Source: Microcoleus sp. FACHB-68
GTDB lineage: Bacteria; Cyanobacteriota; Cyanobacteriia; Cyanobacteriales; Oscillatoriaceae
Direction: 5' to 3'
Length of the DNA stretch: 64,000 nucleotides
Assembly: GCF_014695715.1 (NCBI RefSeq)
Contig: NZ_JACJOT010000015.1
Coordinates: forward strand, 145,043-209,042
The notes below the pieces were generated by a model, which saw only the letters and a list, made by a program, of their open reading frames with translations, was not told the DNA's origin and did not search any database. Position numbers and translations under genes: made by a program. Of the stretch, positions 25,145 through 34,671 are shown piece by piece (the stretch's first letter is position 1; each line of letters starts with the position of its first letter).

Positions 25145-28100
25145 TTAATTTTCTTCAGGCGGGGAAGCATCAGGCAAATGTTGAACGAGATGCACAACCG
25201 TATCAAAACTTGCCTGATCAATATTGCCAAGCATATTTGCTAATGTCTCAGGAGATTGGTATAGGGGCAGCGAAATCGTGAAACTTGAACCCTGACCACT
25301 GTTAGATTTTAAGGTAATAGAACCGCCGTGGAGTTCAGCTAATTTGCGGGTAATTACCAAACCAAGTCCCGTTCCCTGATACTTGCGAGACAAAGAAGAA
25401 TCGATTTGTGAAAAGGGAGAAAAAAGCCGGAGTTGGTCAGCTTCATCAATACCAATGCCGGTGTCCCAAACTTGAAAGTGAATGGTTTCAGGTGTAGAAA
25501 CGGTAGAGTCACCCTCTTCTTTTGTCTCGTTGTAAGTGCGATAAATTTTTAGCCCAACCGTGCCTTGAGGCGTAAACTTGATAGCGTTGGTCAGCAAATT
25601 CAACAGCATTTGTTTCAACCGGCGCGGATCTGTAACCATGTACTCCAAGTCAGGTTCTACATCCACATCCAAGTATAAACCGTGGTTCATCACTCGCTCT
25701 TGAACTAAGCTAATCACACTTTCACAAATATCTCGGATAAACACAAGTTGCGGCTCTAATTCCAGACGATCCGCCTCAATTCGTGACAAGTCCAGAATGT
25801 CATTAATCAGTTCTAATAAGTGTTCGCCACTGCTATGAATGCGGTCAACATACAGCATTTGTTTGGGATTCAGTTTGCCGAAAGATTCCTCTAGAAGCAC
25901 GCTAGAGAAGCCAAGAATCGCAGTCAAGGGCGTGCGAAGTTCGTGGCTAGTCGTGGCAATGAATTCTTCTTTAAGACGGTTAACTTCTGCAAGCTGATAA
26001 TTTTGTTCTTGCAATAAGCGCCACTGCTGCCTGATTTCCGTGACATCTTGACCCACCCCAAGGACGCGATGAATGGTGCCGGTGGCGTCTGTAATCGGTG
26101 CGTAAACCGTTTCAAATGTGCGAGTGCCGGTGGGAAGGGAAACTTCGTGATTGAAAACAACTTTTTGGCCGGTACTAAACACATGATGAATTAATGGTTC
26201 AATCGTACTGGCTTCGGTTCCAATCAGTTGGCGGTTGGTTTTACCGATAATTTCACTCTGTGGTTTGCCGATTAAAGATGCTCCCGCTGCGTTGATTGAA
26301 AGGTAGCACAACTGCCGGTCATATTCGACAAAAACATCCGTTGATTGTTCTAAGAATAAGCGGAAGTATTCCGCACTAAGGCGCTGTTCGTGTTCTTGCC
26401 GGTATAGACGCGCTTGACGGATGGCAATCGCACACTGAGAAGCCACCTGCTCTACTAAGTTAATTTCCTTGGCTTGAAACCGGCGGTGGGTGGTATGAAA
26501 CACGCACACCACCCCAATTAACCCTTGGTTATCCAAAATTGGGCTAATTAGCAAAGACACCACCCTAGTAGCTTCCAGAGATTGTACGCCCGGTGTGTCC
26601 TCAACCTTAGAAATTTCGGTTTGCGACATCGGAACTTCGTGAATGCAGGGTTGACCGGCAAAGAGCCGGGTTCGGAACCCCTCAGGCCAATCTTGCAGAG
26701 ACGAACGCGATCCAATCAGCGGTGCGGCTAGTTGCAGTGAGCCGCTTAAGTGTTGAGAACGCACCTCAAAAACTTCCTGCCCTTCATCAAACAAACTGGC
26801 ATAACAACCATCAACGCCCAGGGTGTTAGCCAAACCTTCCACCGCAATTTTTAGCATTTGGTCTTCACCCAGCGATTGCAACAGCGCTTCAGTCAGCTGA
26901 CGGGTCAGCTGTTCAAATTTCAGAGATTGTTCTAAAGAGCGTGTTCGCTGGTTAACCCGGTTTTCCAATTCATGAGCATAAGCTTGCAACTGGTGCACCA
27001 AATTGGCTTGCTCAATGGCAATGGCCAACTGATTGGCAACTGCTTGCAAAAGCTGCTGTTCGTCAGTCGTCCACTGTCGCGGGGCATGACATTGGTGAAC
27101 CACCAACAAACCCCACAAAGGAGGAATCGAGGGCCGGCGCAAGAGGTTGCCGGCATCTTGCCTGGAGCCATCCTCCTGAAAGTCTCTCCTGCCGCGAGAC
27201 TCCGTGCCTTCGGTGCGTTGAATGGCCACAGCCATCATGCTGCGAACTTGCATTTGCTCTAGCATTTTATGGTGGCATTCGGCCAGCTCTTCTATCCGAA
27301 CATCAGTCACACTCCACAGCCGCCCGTTGCGATAGGCTTCCAGATAAGGCGGGGGAATACAATCTGCAGAGAACGATATTCCCTTGAGGGTCGGATAAAT
27401 AGCATGAACGTCTTCAGCAACACAAAGTCCTCTGCTTGACAGATTTGGGTTAACCTGAGCCAGCGCTGGGCCGCTAAGCTCGACTAACGAATCGTCAAGT
27501 AGCTGGTAAGCTAAAACCCGGTCTGCACCGAGTGCCTGTCTAAGACGCTGAACTGCTGTTTGCAAAATCGCATCGAGATCGAACGTGGCGCGGATTTTAG
27601 CGGAAATTTCACTCAACAGGGCTTCGCGTTCCCGCCGCTGCTGAATCTCCAGTTCAGCTCGTTGGTGTTCGCTCAAGTCTGTAACAAAACTCAGCAAGTA
27701 GCTTTCTTCTGCCTCTTCGCCGATGAGCGACATTGCCACTTCTGCTGTAATAAAGGAACCGTCCCGCCGCAGATATCGTTTGCGAAGCGTTTGACGTTTA
27801 TTGCCGTCGTTCAGCATTTGTTGAATGACTCTCACCTCAGTTGCAAAATCTTCTGGATGAGAAATTGACCGGCGATCTAAATGGCGCAACTGGTTTTGGG
27901 TGTAACCTGTGAGGCGACAAAATGCTGGATTGGCATTTAGGATACCGCCATCTAGGCTTTCATAGAGAATGCCGATGGGGGCTTCCCAGAATAAGTTGTT
28001 GATGCTTTCATCTGGGCTGAATTTGGCCTGAGGTGTGCCGGCTGCTAAGGGGTGAGGATTGCCTGGAATTTTAGTGGCTGAAACAGGTAGCGAATCAGAC

Positions 28101-28915
28101 AAGGGTGAACCGTGCGCTGCGGAAGCTTGTTGTTCTAAGTTGTTAAGGTTTAACTTTTCAGTTTCTTGATGGCTCTTAATCGTTTCTTCTTGCGGGTTTT
28201 CTGCGACATCAGCGTTATTTTCTCCGACGACTCCTAAGAGTTGTAACCAAACCCGGCGCAGCACGTTGCTGCGATTGTTAAGGTCTGTTGCTTTTAATCC
28301 TGAGCAATAAGGGGCCGCTGCTGCTACTGCTGGGGTGCTGAGCAACTTGACGATAACTTGCGGGTCGAAGTTTAAGGAAACTTGCCAGGTGGGGGTGGTT
28401 ATGGATGTCGTTAGAAACTCTGTTTCAGGGGATTGCGTTGGGGAAAATGAAGGATGAATTTGCTCATGGTGTTCTGAGTTGAGGCTTGTTGTGGCCGGCT
28501 CTAGGTGAATCCAAATATTAAGGTAAGAACTTAATATGATTAAACTTGCTTCTACTTCAGCAAAATCAATTAACTGGAAGGTTGGCAACTGAGGCGTTTC
28601 CGTTGCTTCTGGGTTGCCGGCTGGGCCTTTTGAGGGTTTGTAGTTGGCGTTTTTGGCGGATAGTAGCTGATCGGGATTTTTGCTGCCGGCAGGTCGCAGC
28701 AGCAGTTTTGGGTCAAGGCTTTGTTGGGCTTGGTGGGCGGATTCCCACCAGGTTTGCGCTAAACTCTGACAAAGTTCTTTATTTTTGCCGGCAGCCAGTA
28801 ACGTCCGCAACCGACCACTCGATGCGACGGCTGTTTGTAAAATTTCTACTAAAGAACACACTCTGGGCCAAGTCAAATGCAGGATAATTTGACTTGGCAA
28901 AGTTAGATAGCTCAT
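25145..28915 (-). CDS. PAS/GAF histidine kinase with cyanobacteriochrome-like GAF
   Basis: A large cytoplasmic sensor histidine kinase, 1256 aa from the ATG at 28915; the frame opens at a TTG at 28996 with no better signal. Order: low-complexity N-terminal region of about 300 residues of unknown fold, PAS about 318-420, GAF1 about 438-638, GAF2 about 678-843, PAS about 850-963, HisKA about 981-1048 with His991 (TTSHELRTPL), HATPase about 1093-1218 with DTGIGI and GTGLGL. GAF1 has the cyanobacteriochrome Cys-His (Cys547-His548 in LAECHHKML) and a second Cys519 at the position of the DXCF cysteine (CIPPPYLEAYRNGR). Bilin binding and light sensing are therefore plausible (inference). An insert of about 25 residues near 570-596 separates two GAF strands. 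No response regulator adjoins. Confidence 0.88.
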   Translation of the reverse strand: MSYLTLPSQIILHLTWPRVCSLVEILQTAVASSGRLRTLLAAGKNKELCQSLAQTWWESAHQAQQSLDPKLLLRPAGSKNPDQLLSAKNANYKPSKGPAGNPEATETPQLPTFQLIDFAEVEASLIILSSYLNIWIHLEPATTSLNSEHHEQIHPSFSPTQSPETEFLTTSITTPTWQVSLNFDPQVIVKLLSTPAVAAAAPYCSGLKATDLNNRSNVLRRVWLQLLGVVGENNADVAENPQEETIKSHQETEKLNLNNLEQQASAAHGSPLSDSLPVSATKIPGNPHPLAAGTPQAKFSPDESINNLFWEAPIGILYESLDGGILNANPAFCRLTGYTQNQLRHLDRRSISHPEDFATEVRVIQQMLNDGNKRQTLRKRYLRRDGSFITAEVAMSLIGEEAEESYLLSFVTDLSEHQRAELEIQQRREREALLSEISAKIRATFDLDAILQTAVQRLRQALGADRVLAYQLLDDSLVELSGPALAQVNPNLSSRGLCVAEDVHAIYPTLKGISFSADCIPPPYLEAYRNGRLWSVTDVRIEELAECHHKMLEQMQVRSMMAVAIQRTEGTESRGRRDFQEDGSRQDAGNLLRRPSIPPLWGLLVVHQCHAPRQWTTDEQQLLQAVANQLAIAIEQANLVHQLQAYAHELENRVNQRTRSLEQSLKFEQLTRQLTEALLQSLGEDQMLKIAVEGLANTLGVDGCYASLFDEGQEVFEVRSQHLSGSLQLAAPLIGSRSSLQDWPEGFRTRLFAGQPCIHEVPMSQTEISKVEDTPGVQSLEATRVVSLLISPILDNQGLIGVVCVFHTTHRRFQAKEINLVEQVASQCAIAIRQARLYRQEHEQRLSAEYFRLFLEQSTDVFVEYDRQLCYLSINAAGASLIGKPQSEIIGKTNRQLIGTEASTIEPLIHHVFSTGQKVVFNHEVSLPTGTRTFETVYAPITDATGTIHRVLGVGQDVTEIRQQWRLLQEQNYQLAEVNRLKEEFIATTSHELRTPLTAILGFSSVLLEESFGKLNPKQMLYVDRIHSSGEHLLELINDILDLSRIEADRLELEPQLVFIRDICESVISLVQERVMNHGLYLDVDVEPDLEYMVTDPRRLKQMLLNLLTNAIKFTPQGTVGLKIYRTYNETKEEGDSTVSTPETIHFQVWDTGIGIDEADQLRLFSPFSQIDSSLSRKYQGTGLGLVITRKLAELHGGSITLKSNSGQGSSFTISLPLYQSPETLANMLGNIDQASFDTVVHLVQHLPDASPPEEN

Positions 28916-29505
28916 TCGTTTACCGCGCTGATTCAGTCGTTGTTCACTTATCTTGATAACAGTCAGCTCGCCTCTTAAGAAAAGACTAAACAACAAAATT
29001 TTTTCTTGGAAGTTTATCTCTAGCTCTAGCTATTAAATAACCAGTCAGAGTTTGAAAAAGTTGATCACAGGTAGTTATACTTTCACAAAGCCAGATAAAA
29101 TGTCATCTTAATGTACCCACAATCAAGTGCGGCGCTTACAGGCTGAGGTCATGCTTCATCCCTTTTAAACTTCTCTAATCCTATTGTGCCTTGTGGATCG
29201 GGTAAGGATAGCAAATTTAACAATACCTTGTAGCTATTAACACATTTTAAAGGTCTGCGGGAAAGCTGGTTCAGCAATCGGCGCGATTGATCTGTGGCGT
29301 TTGTAGGCGGTGAAAGGTGAGTTTAGCTGGGTGCCAATGAGCGGACTTTTTAGCAACCTGGCTGATCAATAGAGCCAAGATTGCCTGTAACCCCATCTTT
29401 GGGAAAGTTTTAGGAATAGTTAAATTAAATAATGTTCCCCCGCAGACTGGGGATCGCGCTTGCCGGTGCCGGCCATTGGTACTCAGGCAATGCTAGATGT
29501 GAGAC
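28916..29505. other. Intergenic region between two minus-strand genes
   Basis: About 590 bp. The right part follows the Asp/Gly repeat gene; the left part should carry the promoter of the large histidine kinase. The words here are ordinary, with no credible ORF, terminator or repeat found. A frame starting at 29460 on the plus strand is antisense to the repeat gene. Confidence 0.4.
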
Positions 29506-29787
29506 TCAGGTACCGTCACCACCTTCTGAATAACGCACAATTCCATCAGCAGACTCTGTATAATAGCTGCCGTCAGCGTCTTGATAATAGAGATTGCCGT
29601 CGGCGTCTATCGCTGCGATGTTCCCTTGGGAGTCTTCTGTATAAAGCGTTCCATCTGCATCGACTGCTGTATAATTTCCCTCAACATCCACCACTTCGGC
29701 ATTACCCTTGGCATCCTCGATATACACATTCCCCTCGGCATCCTCTGCATAAGCGTTGCCTTCCGAGTCGTATTGTGTGTAAACCAT
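29506..29787 (-). CDS. Asp/Gly-rich short-repeat protein, unknown
   Basis: A 93-residue, very acidic protein made almost entirely of 8-10-residue repeats of the form Tyr/Val-x-(E/D)-D-x-(D/E)-G-(N/T): YDSEGNAYAEDAEGNVYIED, then DAKGNAEVVDVEGN, DADGTLYTED, and so on to residue 88. The Asp-x-x-Gly-Asn turns and alternating aromatic residues suggest a beta solenoid or a Ca2+-binding repeat (inference). No signal peptide. The ATG at 29787 follows GAGGAAGGA; an upstream in-frame start at 29832 is less likely. It is divergent from speA with 168 bp between. I do not recognise the family. Confidence 0.7.
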   Translation of the reverse strand: MVYTQYDSEGNAYAEDAEGNVYIEDAKGNAEVVDVEGNYTAVDADGTLYTEDSQGNIAAIDADGNLYYQDADGSYYTESADGIVRYSEGGDGT

Positions 29788-29955
29788 CAAAACAGTCCTT
29801 CCTCGCAGACCTGATGGGTCGTATTCTAACAAAGGGTGGAGAAAGCTTTGTTAAAGCCATCTAAAGATTGAATAAAGGCTTTTCTCCCCTCAGCTCGCTG
29901 TGGATGAATGCGATAAACTGTCACTCTACAGGTCAAAAGCGAGGACACTTCTAGT

Positions 29956-31965
29956 ATGGGTTTGGAGCCAACCACCGCTGATGCCGGCACTGAAGAAGTC
30001 TCAATCGAGTTGCCGACGAGCGTCGAATCCCCCCCAATGCACAATGGGAAGCCGTCAAATCGAGCCAGCGCTCGTAAATCTTGGACAATCGAGCAGAGTG
30101 AAGAACTGTATCGCATTCGCGGCTGGGGAGAACCTTATTTTTCAATTAATGCTGCCGGTCATGTAACGGTGTCACCCAAGGGCGATCGTGGCGGTTCTCT
30201 CGATCTTTGCGAATTGGTGGAAGCCTTGCAACAGCGTAACTTAGGGTTGCCCTTGCTGATCCGGTTTTCAGATATTTTGGAAGATCGTATTGAGCGGTTG
30301 AATGCTTGCTTTGCCAAAGCAATCGCCCGTTACAAATATCCGGGTGTTTATCGCGGTGTTTTCCCGGTGAAGTGCAACCAACACCGGCACTTGTTAGAAG
30401 ATTTGGTGCGTTTTGGCCAACCGCATCAGTTTGGCTTAGAAGCCGGTTCCAAGCCAGAGTTGCTGATTGCTTTGGCAACCTTAAAAACCCCAGGCGCACT
30501 GCTGATTTGCAACGGTTATAAAGACCGGGAGTATATCGAAACTGCAACCTTAGCCCAACGGCTGGGACAGTTGCCGATTATTGTGATCGAGCAGCTAGAA
30601 GAAGTGCAGTTAGTGATTGAAGCCAGCCGGAAGCTGGGGATCGAGCCGATACTGGGGGTTCGAGCCAAGCTGAGCAGTAAAGGAATTGGCCGCTGGGGTG
30701 GCTCAACCGGCGATCGGGCTAAATTTGGCCTGACGATTCCCGAAATTATTCAGGCAGCCGATCAGCTCAATGATGCCGGTTTGTTGAACTCGTTGCAGCT
30801 GTTGCACTTCCACATTGGCTCTCAAATTTCCTCGATTAGCGTAATTAAAGACGCGATCCGAGAAGCCAGCCAGATTTATGTCGAATTGGCCAAGTTGGGA
30901 GCCAATATGAAATATCTGGATGTCGGCGGCGGTTTGGCGGTAGATTACGATGGCTCTAAAACCAATTTTCACGCCTCCAAAAACTACAATATGCAAAACT
31001 ACGCCAATGATATTGTGGCGGAGGTGAAGGAGGCGTGTGAGGAGCGCCAGCTGCCGGTGCCGACGCTGATCAGTGAAAGTGGTCGTGCGATTGCTTCCCA
31101 TCAATCGGTTTTAGTGTTTGATGTGCTCGGTACAAGTGAAGTCCCGTCTGTGGCACCGGCACCTCTGGGAGAGCGAGAACACCTGATTTTGCGAAATCTC
31201 TACGAAACTTACCAGTCGATCGGCGTGGAGAATTACCAAGAGGCTTACCACGACGCGATTCAGTTTAAGGAAGAAGCGATTAGCATCTTTAATTTTGGCT
31301 ATCTCAGCCTGCGGGATCGCGCGAAAGCTGAGCGTCTCTACTGGGCTTGTTGCAAAAAGATTCTCTCTCTTGTCCGCCAACAGGACTATGTGCCTGACGA
31401 TTTGGAAGATTTAGAGAATATCATGGCGTCGATTTACTATATCAACCTGTCTGTCTTCCAATCGGCCCCTGATAGTTGGGCGATTAACCAGATGTTTCCG
31501 ATTATGCCGATTCACCGGCTCGATGAAGAACCGACGCAACGGGGCACCCTGGCGGATCTGACTTGCGATAGCGATGGCAAAATTGATCAGTTTATTGACC
31601 TTCAGGCGGTCAAGCCGGTGTTAGAATTGCATCCCCTGAAAGCCGGCGAACCTTATTACTTGGGTATGTTTCTTGCCGGTGCTTACCAGGAAATTATGGG
31701 CAATTTGCACAATTTGTTTGGCGACACCAACGCGGTTCACATCACGCTGACGCCCAAAGGATACGAAATTGAACACGTTGTCAAGGGGGACACGATGACG
31801 GAAGTGCTGGGCTATGTCCAGTACGATTCTGAAGATTTGGTTGAAAGTATCCGCAAACAAACTGAGCAAGCTTTGCAAGCAGGGCGGATTTCTCTGAAAG
31901 AATCTCAGATGCTGCTGCAAAATTACGAGCGCAGCTTGAGTGGGTATACCTATCTATCGAGTTAG
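29956..31965 (+). CDS. speA: Biosynthetic arginine decarboxylase
   Basis: A 669-residue PLP enzyme that decarboxylates arginine to agmatine, the first step of polyamine synthesis by the agmatine route. The PLP-lysine motif FPVKCNQ lies near residue 136, preceded by YPGVYRG. Further landmarks are GLEAGSKPELL, ISSKG-type KLSSKGIGRWGGSTGDRAKFGLT, LLHFHIGSQI, YLDVGGGLAVDYDGS, and SESGRAIASHQS. Length is normal for the SpeA family. The first about 60 residues are a non-conserved extension. It faces a convergent sugar nucleotidyltransferase gene across a perfect hairpin terminator. Cyanobacteria commonly have two speA copies; this cannot be judged here. Confidence 0.95.
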   Translation: MGLEPTTADAGTEEVSIELPTSVESPPMHNGKPSNRASARKSWTIEQSEELYRIRGWGEPYFSINAAGHVTVSPKGDRGGSLDLCELVEALQQRNLGLPLLIRFSDILEDRIERLNACFAKAIARYKYPGVYRGVFPVKCNQHRHLLEDLVRFGQPHQFGLEAGSKPELLIALATLKTPGALLICNGYKDREYIETATLAQRLGQLPIIVIEQLEEVQLVIEASRKLGIEPILGVRAKLSSKGIGRWGGSTGDRAKFGLTIPEIIQAADQLNDAGLLNSLQLLHFHIGSQISSISVIKDAIREASQIYVELAKLGANMKYLDVGGGLAVDYDGSKTNFHASKNYNMQNYANDIVAEVKEACEERQLPVPTLISESGRAIASHQSVLVFDVLGTSEVPSVAPAPLGEREHLILRNLYETYQSIGVENYQEAYHDAIQFKEEAISIFNFGYLSLRDRAKAERLYWACCKKILSLVRQQDYVPDDLEDLENIMASIYYINLSVFQSAPDSWAINQMFPIMPIHRLDEEPTQRGTLADLTCDSDGKIDQFIDLQAVKPVLELHPLKAGEPYYLGMFLAGAYQEIMGNLHNLFGDTNAVHITLTPKGYEIEHVVKGDTMTEVLGYVQYDSEDLVESIRKQTEQALQAGRISLKESQMLLQNYERSLSGYTYLSS

Positions 31966-31986
31966 GAAATGGAGAATTGTTAATTA

Positions 31987-32030
31987 AATAGCGCTCAGGT
32001 GTCAGTTGCCACTGATATCTGAGCGCTATT
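31987..32030. terminator. Bidirectional terminator, speA / nucleotidyltransferase
   Basis: A perfect 12-bp inverted repeat, AATAGCGCTCAG / CTGAGCGCTATT. A second short stem (TCAGT / ACTGA) lies inside the loop. It sits between two convergent stop codons 78 bp apart. Confidence 0.8.
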
Positions 32031-32043
32031 CATTCGTGATTCC

Positions 32044-33210
32044 TTAAAAGTCTTCTGTGCCCAAAAGTTCTGCAATAACTTGCCGTTCTGCCGGCGGTTG
32101 GTCTGGCAGCGATTTCCGGGCGTCGGTAATCAACCAGTCTAAAGCTGCTGCTTCTAGGTCAATGTTTTCGCCGTTTTTATCAATGCAGTAGCGCCCAAAA
32201 ACTAATTTGTCGATTAACCGTGCGCCTTGTCCTAAGCGGGAGTATTCAAAAATCACGCTATTTTCGACGGTTGCCCCACTGCAAATACAGCAATTCGGGC
32301 CGATCATCGTTGGGCCGATAATTTTTGCGCCATCTTCAATGCGAGTCATGCCACCGATATAAACCGGCCCTTCAATCTCGACTTTGTCCCAGTTAATGGC
32401 GACGTTGAGACCTGTGTAGACCCCTGGCTTCACTTCATGGCCTGGAATGGCAACATTTTTGACTTCTCCCAGCAGCACGCCGCGAATGGCACGCCAGTAG
32501 TCGGGAACTTTGCCTATGTCCACCCATTGAAAATCCATTGTGATGCCGTAGAATGGCGCTCCAATTTTTACCAGATGGGGGAACAACTGGCCACCAATAT
32601 CAAATTCTTGGCCGGAGGGGACGTAATCTAAGACTTCTGGCTCAAAAATGTAAATGCCGGTGTTGATGCTGGTGCTGAGAGCTTCTTCGACTTTGGGTTT
32701 TTCTTGGAAGGCTTTGATCCGCCCCTCTTCATCCGTAACCACGACCCCATAGCTAGGGACTTCGTCTTTGGGGACGGATTTCATAACCACTGTGGCAATT
32801 GAACCTTTTTCGCGGTGCCACTTGACGGCAGCGGTTAAGTCCAGGTCAATTAAAGCATCGCCACACAACACCACAAAGGTGCTATCAAAAAAGGGGGAGA
32901 AGTCTTGGATGCGGCGCATCCCGCCGGCTGAGCCTACGGCTTCCCCTAGGAGTTCACCTTCTACAATTCTGCCTTCAAAGGAATAGGCAATCTGAACCCC
33001 AAATCGCTGGCCATCTCGGAAATAGTTCTCAATCTCATTTGCTAGATGGCTGACGTTGACCATAATTTCGTTAAAGCCGTGTTGCCGTAGCAACTCAACT
33101 AAGAACTCCATCACTGGCTTTTGCAGGATGGGAATCATGGGTTTGGGAATGGTTTGGGTAATGGGGCGGACGCGGGTGCCCTTCCCAGCAGCCAGAATCA
33201 TGGCTTTCAT
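32044..33210 (-). CDS. NDP-sugar pyrophosphorylase (mannose-1-P guanylyltransferase-like)
   Basis: A 388-residue nucleotidyltransferase that couples a sugar-1-phosphate to an NTP for polysaccharide precursor synthesis. The N-terminal Rossmann-like domain (1-235) opens with LAAGKGTRVRPITQTIPKPMIPI; the metal-binding Asp is in VLCGDALIDLD, and the sugar-binding EKP in FQEKPKVE. The C-terminal part (about 255-330) is a left-handed beta-helix (hexapeptide) domain with VEIEGPVYIGGMTRIEDG and IGPTMIGPNC. It lacks the phosphomannomutase-like domain fused in the roughly 840-aa cyanobacterial homologues. Sequence alone does not fix whether it uses GTP/mannose-1-P or UTP/glucose-1-P. The gene is monocistronic. 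Confidence 0.85.
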   Translation of the reverse strand: MKAMILAAGKGTRVRPITQTIPKPMIPILQKPVMEFLVELLRQHGFNEIMVNVSHLANEIENYFRDGQRFGVQIAYSFEGRIVEGELLGEAVGSAGGMRRIQDFSPFFDSTFVVLCGDALIDLDLTAAVKWHREKGSIATVVMKSVPKDEVPSYGVVVTDEEGRIKAFQEKPKVEEALSTSINTGIYIFEPEVLDYVPSGQEFDIGGQLFPHLVKIGAPFYGITMDFQWVDIGKVPDYWRAIRGVLLGEVKNVAIPGHEVKPGVYTGLNVAINWDKVEIEGPVYIGGMTRIEDGAKIIGPTMIGPNCCICSGATVENSVIFEYSRLGQGARLIDKLVFGRYCIDKNGENIDLEAAALDWLITDARKSLPDQPPAERQVIAELLGTEDF

Positions 33211-33435
33211 AAAAGTTTTTCTCTCAAGCCTTGGCCAATCAATTTAGTCAATTGATAGTTTACAGTTCGGTTAATGCCGATAGGAGCGAAGGACGCGCAA
33301 GTCATGCGCTCATTTAGAAATTTATAGCTCAGTCCAGCCGACTCCAAACAACAGGCTACCAGGTATTTTCCCCATTAATGCACATTTCTTGAGATTATGT
33401 AGGTGCCGGCGTGCTAATGCATCCTTTTCCATCGC

Positions 33436-34338
33436 TCAACTTGCCGGTTTAATGCTTTCATCCACTTTGGCGGCTGGTAGCTGGAGCGATTCTGGCAGCG
33501 CCCGAATTTTCAAGTCTTGGTAGAATTCCTCTTGACTTAACTCAACCTTAGACTGAGCCGACAGCAGCAGCAACGCCCAGAAAACGCCGACTCGGTCGTT
33601 TTCCTTGAGTGCTTGGCTTGTGTCTGCCGGCACGGGCGACTCACCGGCAGCTTGCTTGGTTGCGGATGACAAGCATTCTAGTAATTCGTCTAGCTCCAAC
33701 CACTCGTGTTCTTGAGCGATTTGAGTCCAATGCTGGAGGAAAAACCGCTCCAAGATGCCGGCGACTTCGGAAAGATTTTCCTGGTGGGCCAGATGGGTGA
33801 TGGCGCGGGCGACCTGGGCGCTGGATTTGGGGCTGGATTTTTTTGGACGCGCCCGACGAGGGCGATCTTCCATCGCTGTCGCCATCAGCTGTAACTGGTC
33901 GATCAATTCTTGAAGGGTGACGCGGCGTTTTTGCGGCGGCTGGGCAACGGCACGCCGGCGCAGTTGGCGCTCTAGCTTCAGTGGCCCTCGCTGTGCGGTA
34001 TCATCTTCAAGCAGTTCTGTGCCGTCTTCGAGCAGTTCTGCTTCGTCCTCTGGTTCGGAAGAACGAGCAAGACTGTCGGCTTTGAGCAATACCAGCATTG
34101 AGGCATACAAAAAAGCCTGCCCTGACTGTGATAGGGCGACTTCCCGCTCAAGTTGGCCGGCTTCGCGAACTGGAGCAAGTTCGCTTAAAAAGCGATCAAT
34201 GACCTCAATCACTTGGACATCCCAGGGGTTAATTTCTCCCTGTTTGGCCAGGTCAATCAGCAGGGCGATGCCGAGTTCTGGGGCTGACGAGCCGCGATGA
34301 TTGAGGTTCGCTGCATCTTGGGACAATGAAACTGTCAT
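33436..34338 (-). CDS. scpA: Segregation and condensation protein A
   Basis: A 300-residue kleisin that bridges the SMC heads in the bacterial condensin and helps chromosome organisation and segregation. The N-terminal kleisin region has GIALLIDLAKQGEINPWDVQVIEVIDRFLSEL-type sequence near 23-52 (split here only by family variation) and a long acidic linker near 93-117. The C-terminal winged-helix region contains DRVGVFWALLLLSAQSKVELSQEEFYQDL at about 250-278, the SMC-contacting part. ScpB is not in the window, which is common in cyanobacteria. The ATG at 34338 is the only reasonable start. Confidence 0.88.
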   Translation of the reverse strand: MTVSLSQDAANLNHRGSSAPELGIALLIDLAKQGEINPWDVQVIEVIDRFLSELAPVREAGQLEREVALSQSGQAFLYASMLVLLKADSLARSSEPEDEAELLEDGTELLEDDTAQRGPLKLERQLRRRAVAQPPQKRRVTLQELIDQLQLMATAMEDRPRRARPKKSSPKSSAQVARAITHLAHQENLSEVAGILERFFLQHWTQIAQEHEWLELDELLECLSSATKQAAGESPVPADTSQALKENDRVGVFWALLLLSAQSKVELSQEEFYQDLKIRALPESLQLPAAKVDESIKPAS

Positions 34339-34671
34339 ATATTAGACCTTCATCTCAAATCCGCGCATACAGACTCGTGTCGAATGCTAAGTTAACACAG
34401 CTGTATTCAGCTACCGCGCCACGCAAAGTACACAGGGGAAGTGGGGGAGCTTTTGGGTTTTATTTAACATTGAAGCCGCGAATCAGGGGAGATGGGGAGA
34501 TACTGGGAAACGATTAGGTAATTAATTAATCGTAAATTATCTCATTTTTGATTGAGAAGGGCAAGCTGGCCACTAGCAGATGGGAAGCAGTGGCAAGTCT
34601 TGGGCCAGTTTGTGGATCTAATGTTAAGCCGGTGATGCCAATGCCTCACTCAGGCTCGCATTTGTGTCTGA
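34339..34671. other. Intergenic region, scpA promoter region
   Basis: A 333-bp gap between scpA and the LapA-like gene, both on the minus strand. It should include the scpA promoter. No ORF, hairpin or repeat of note was seen. Confidence 0.4.
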
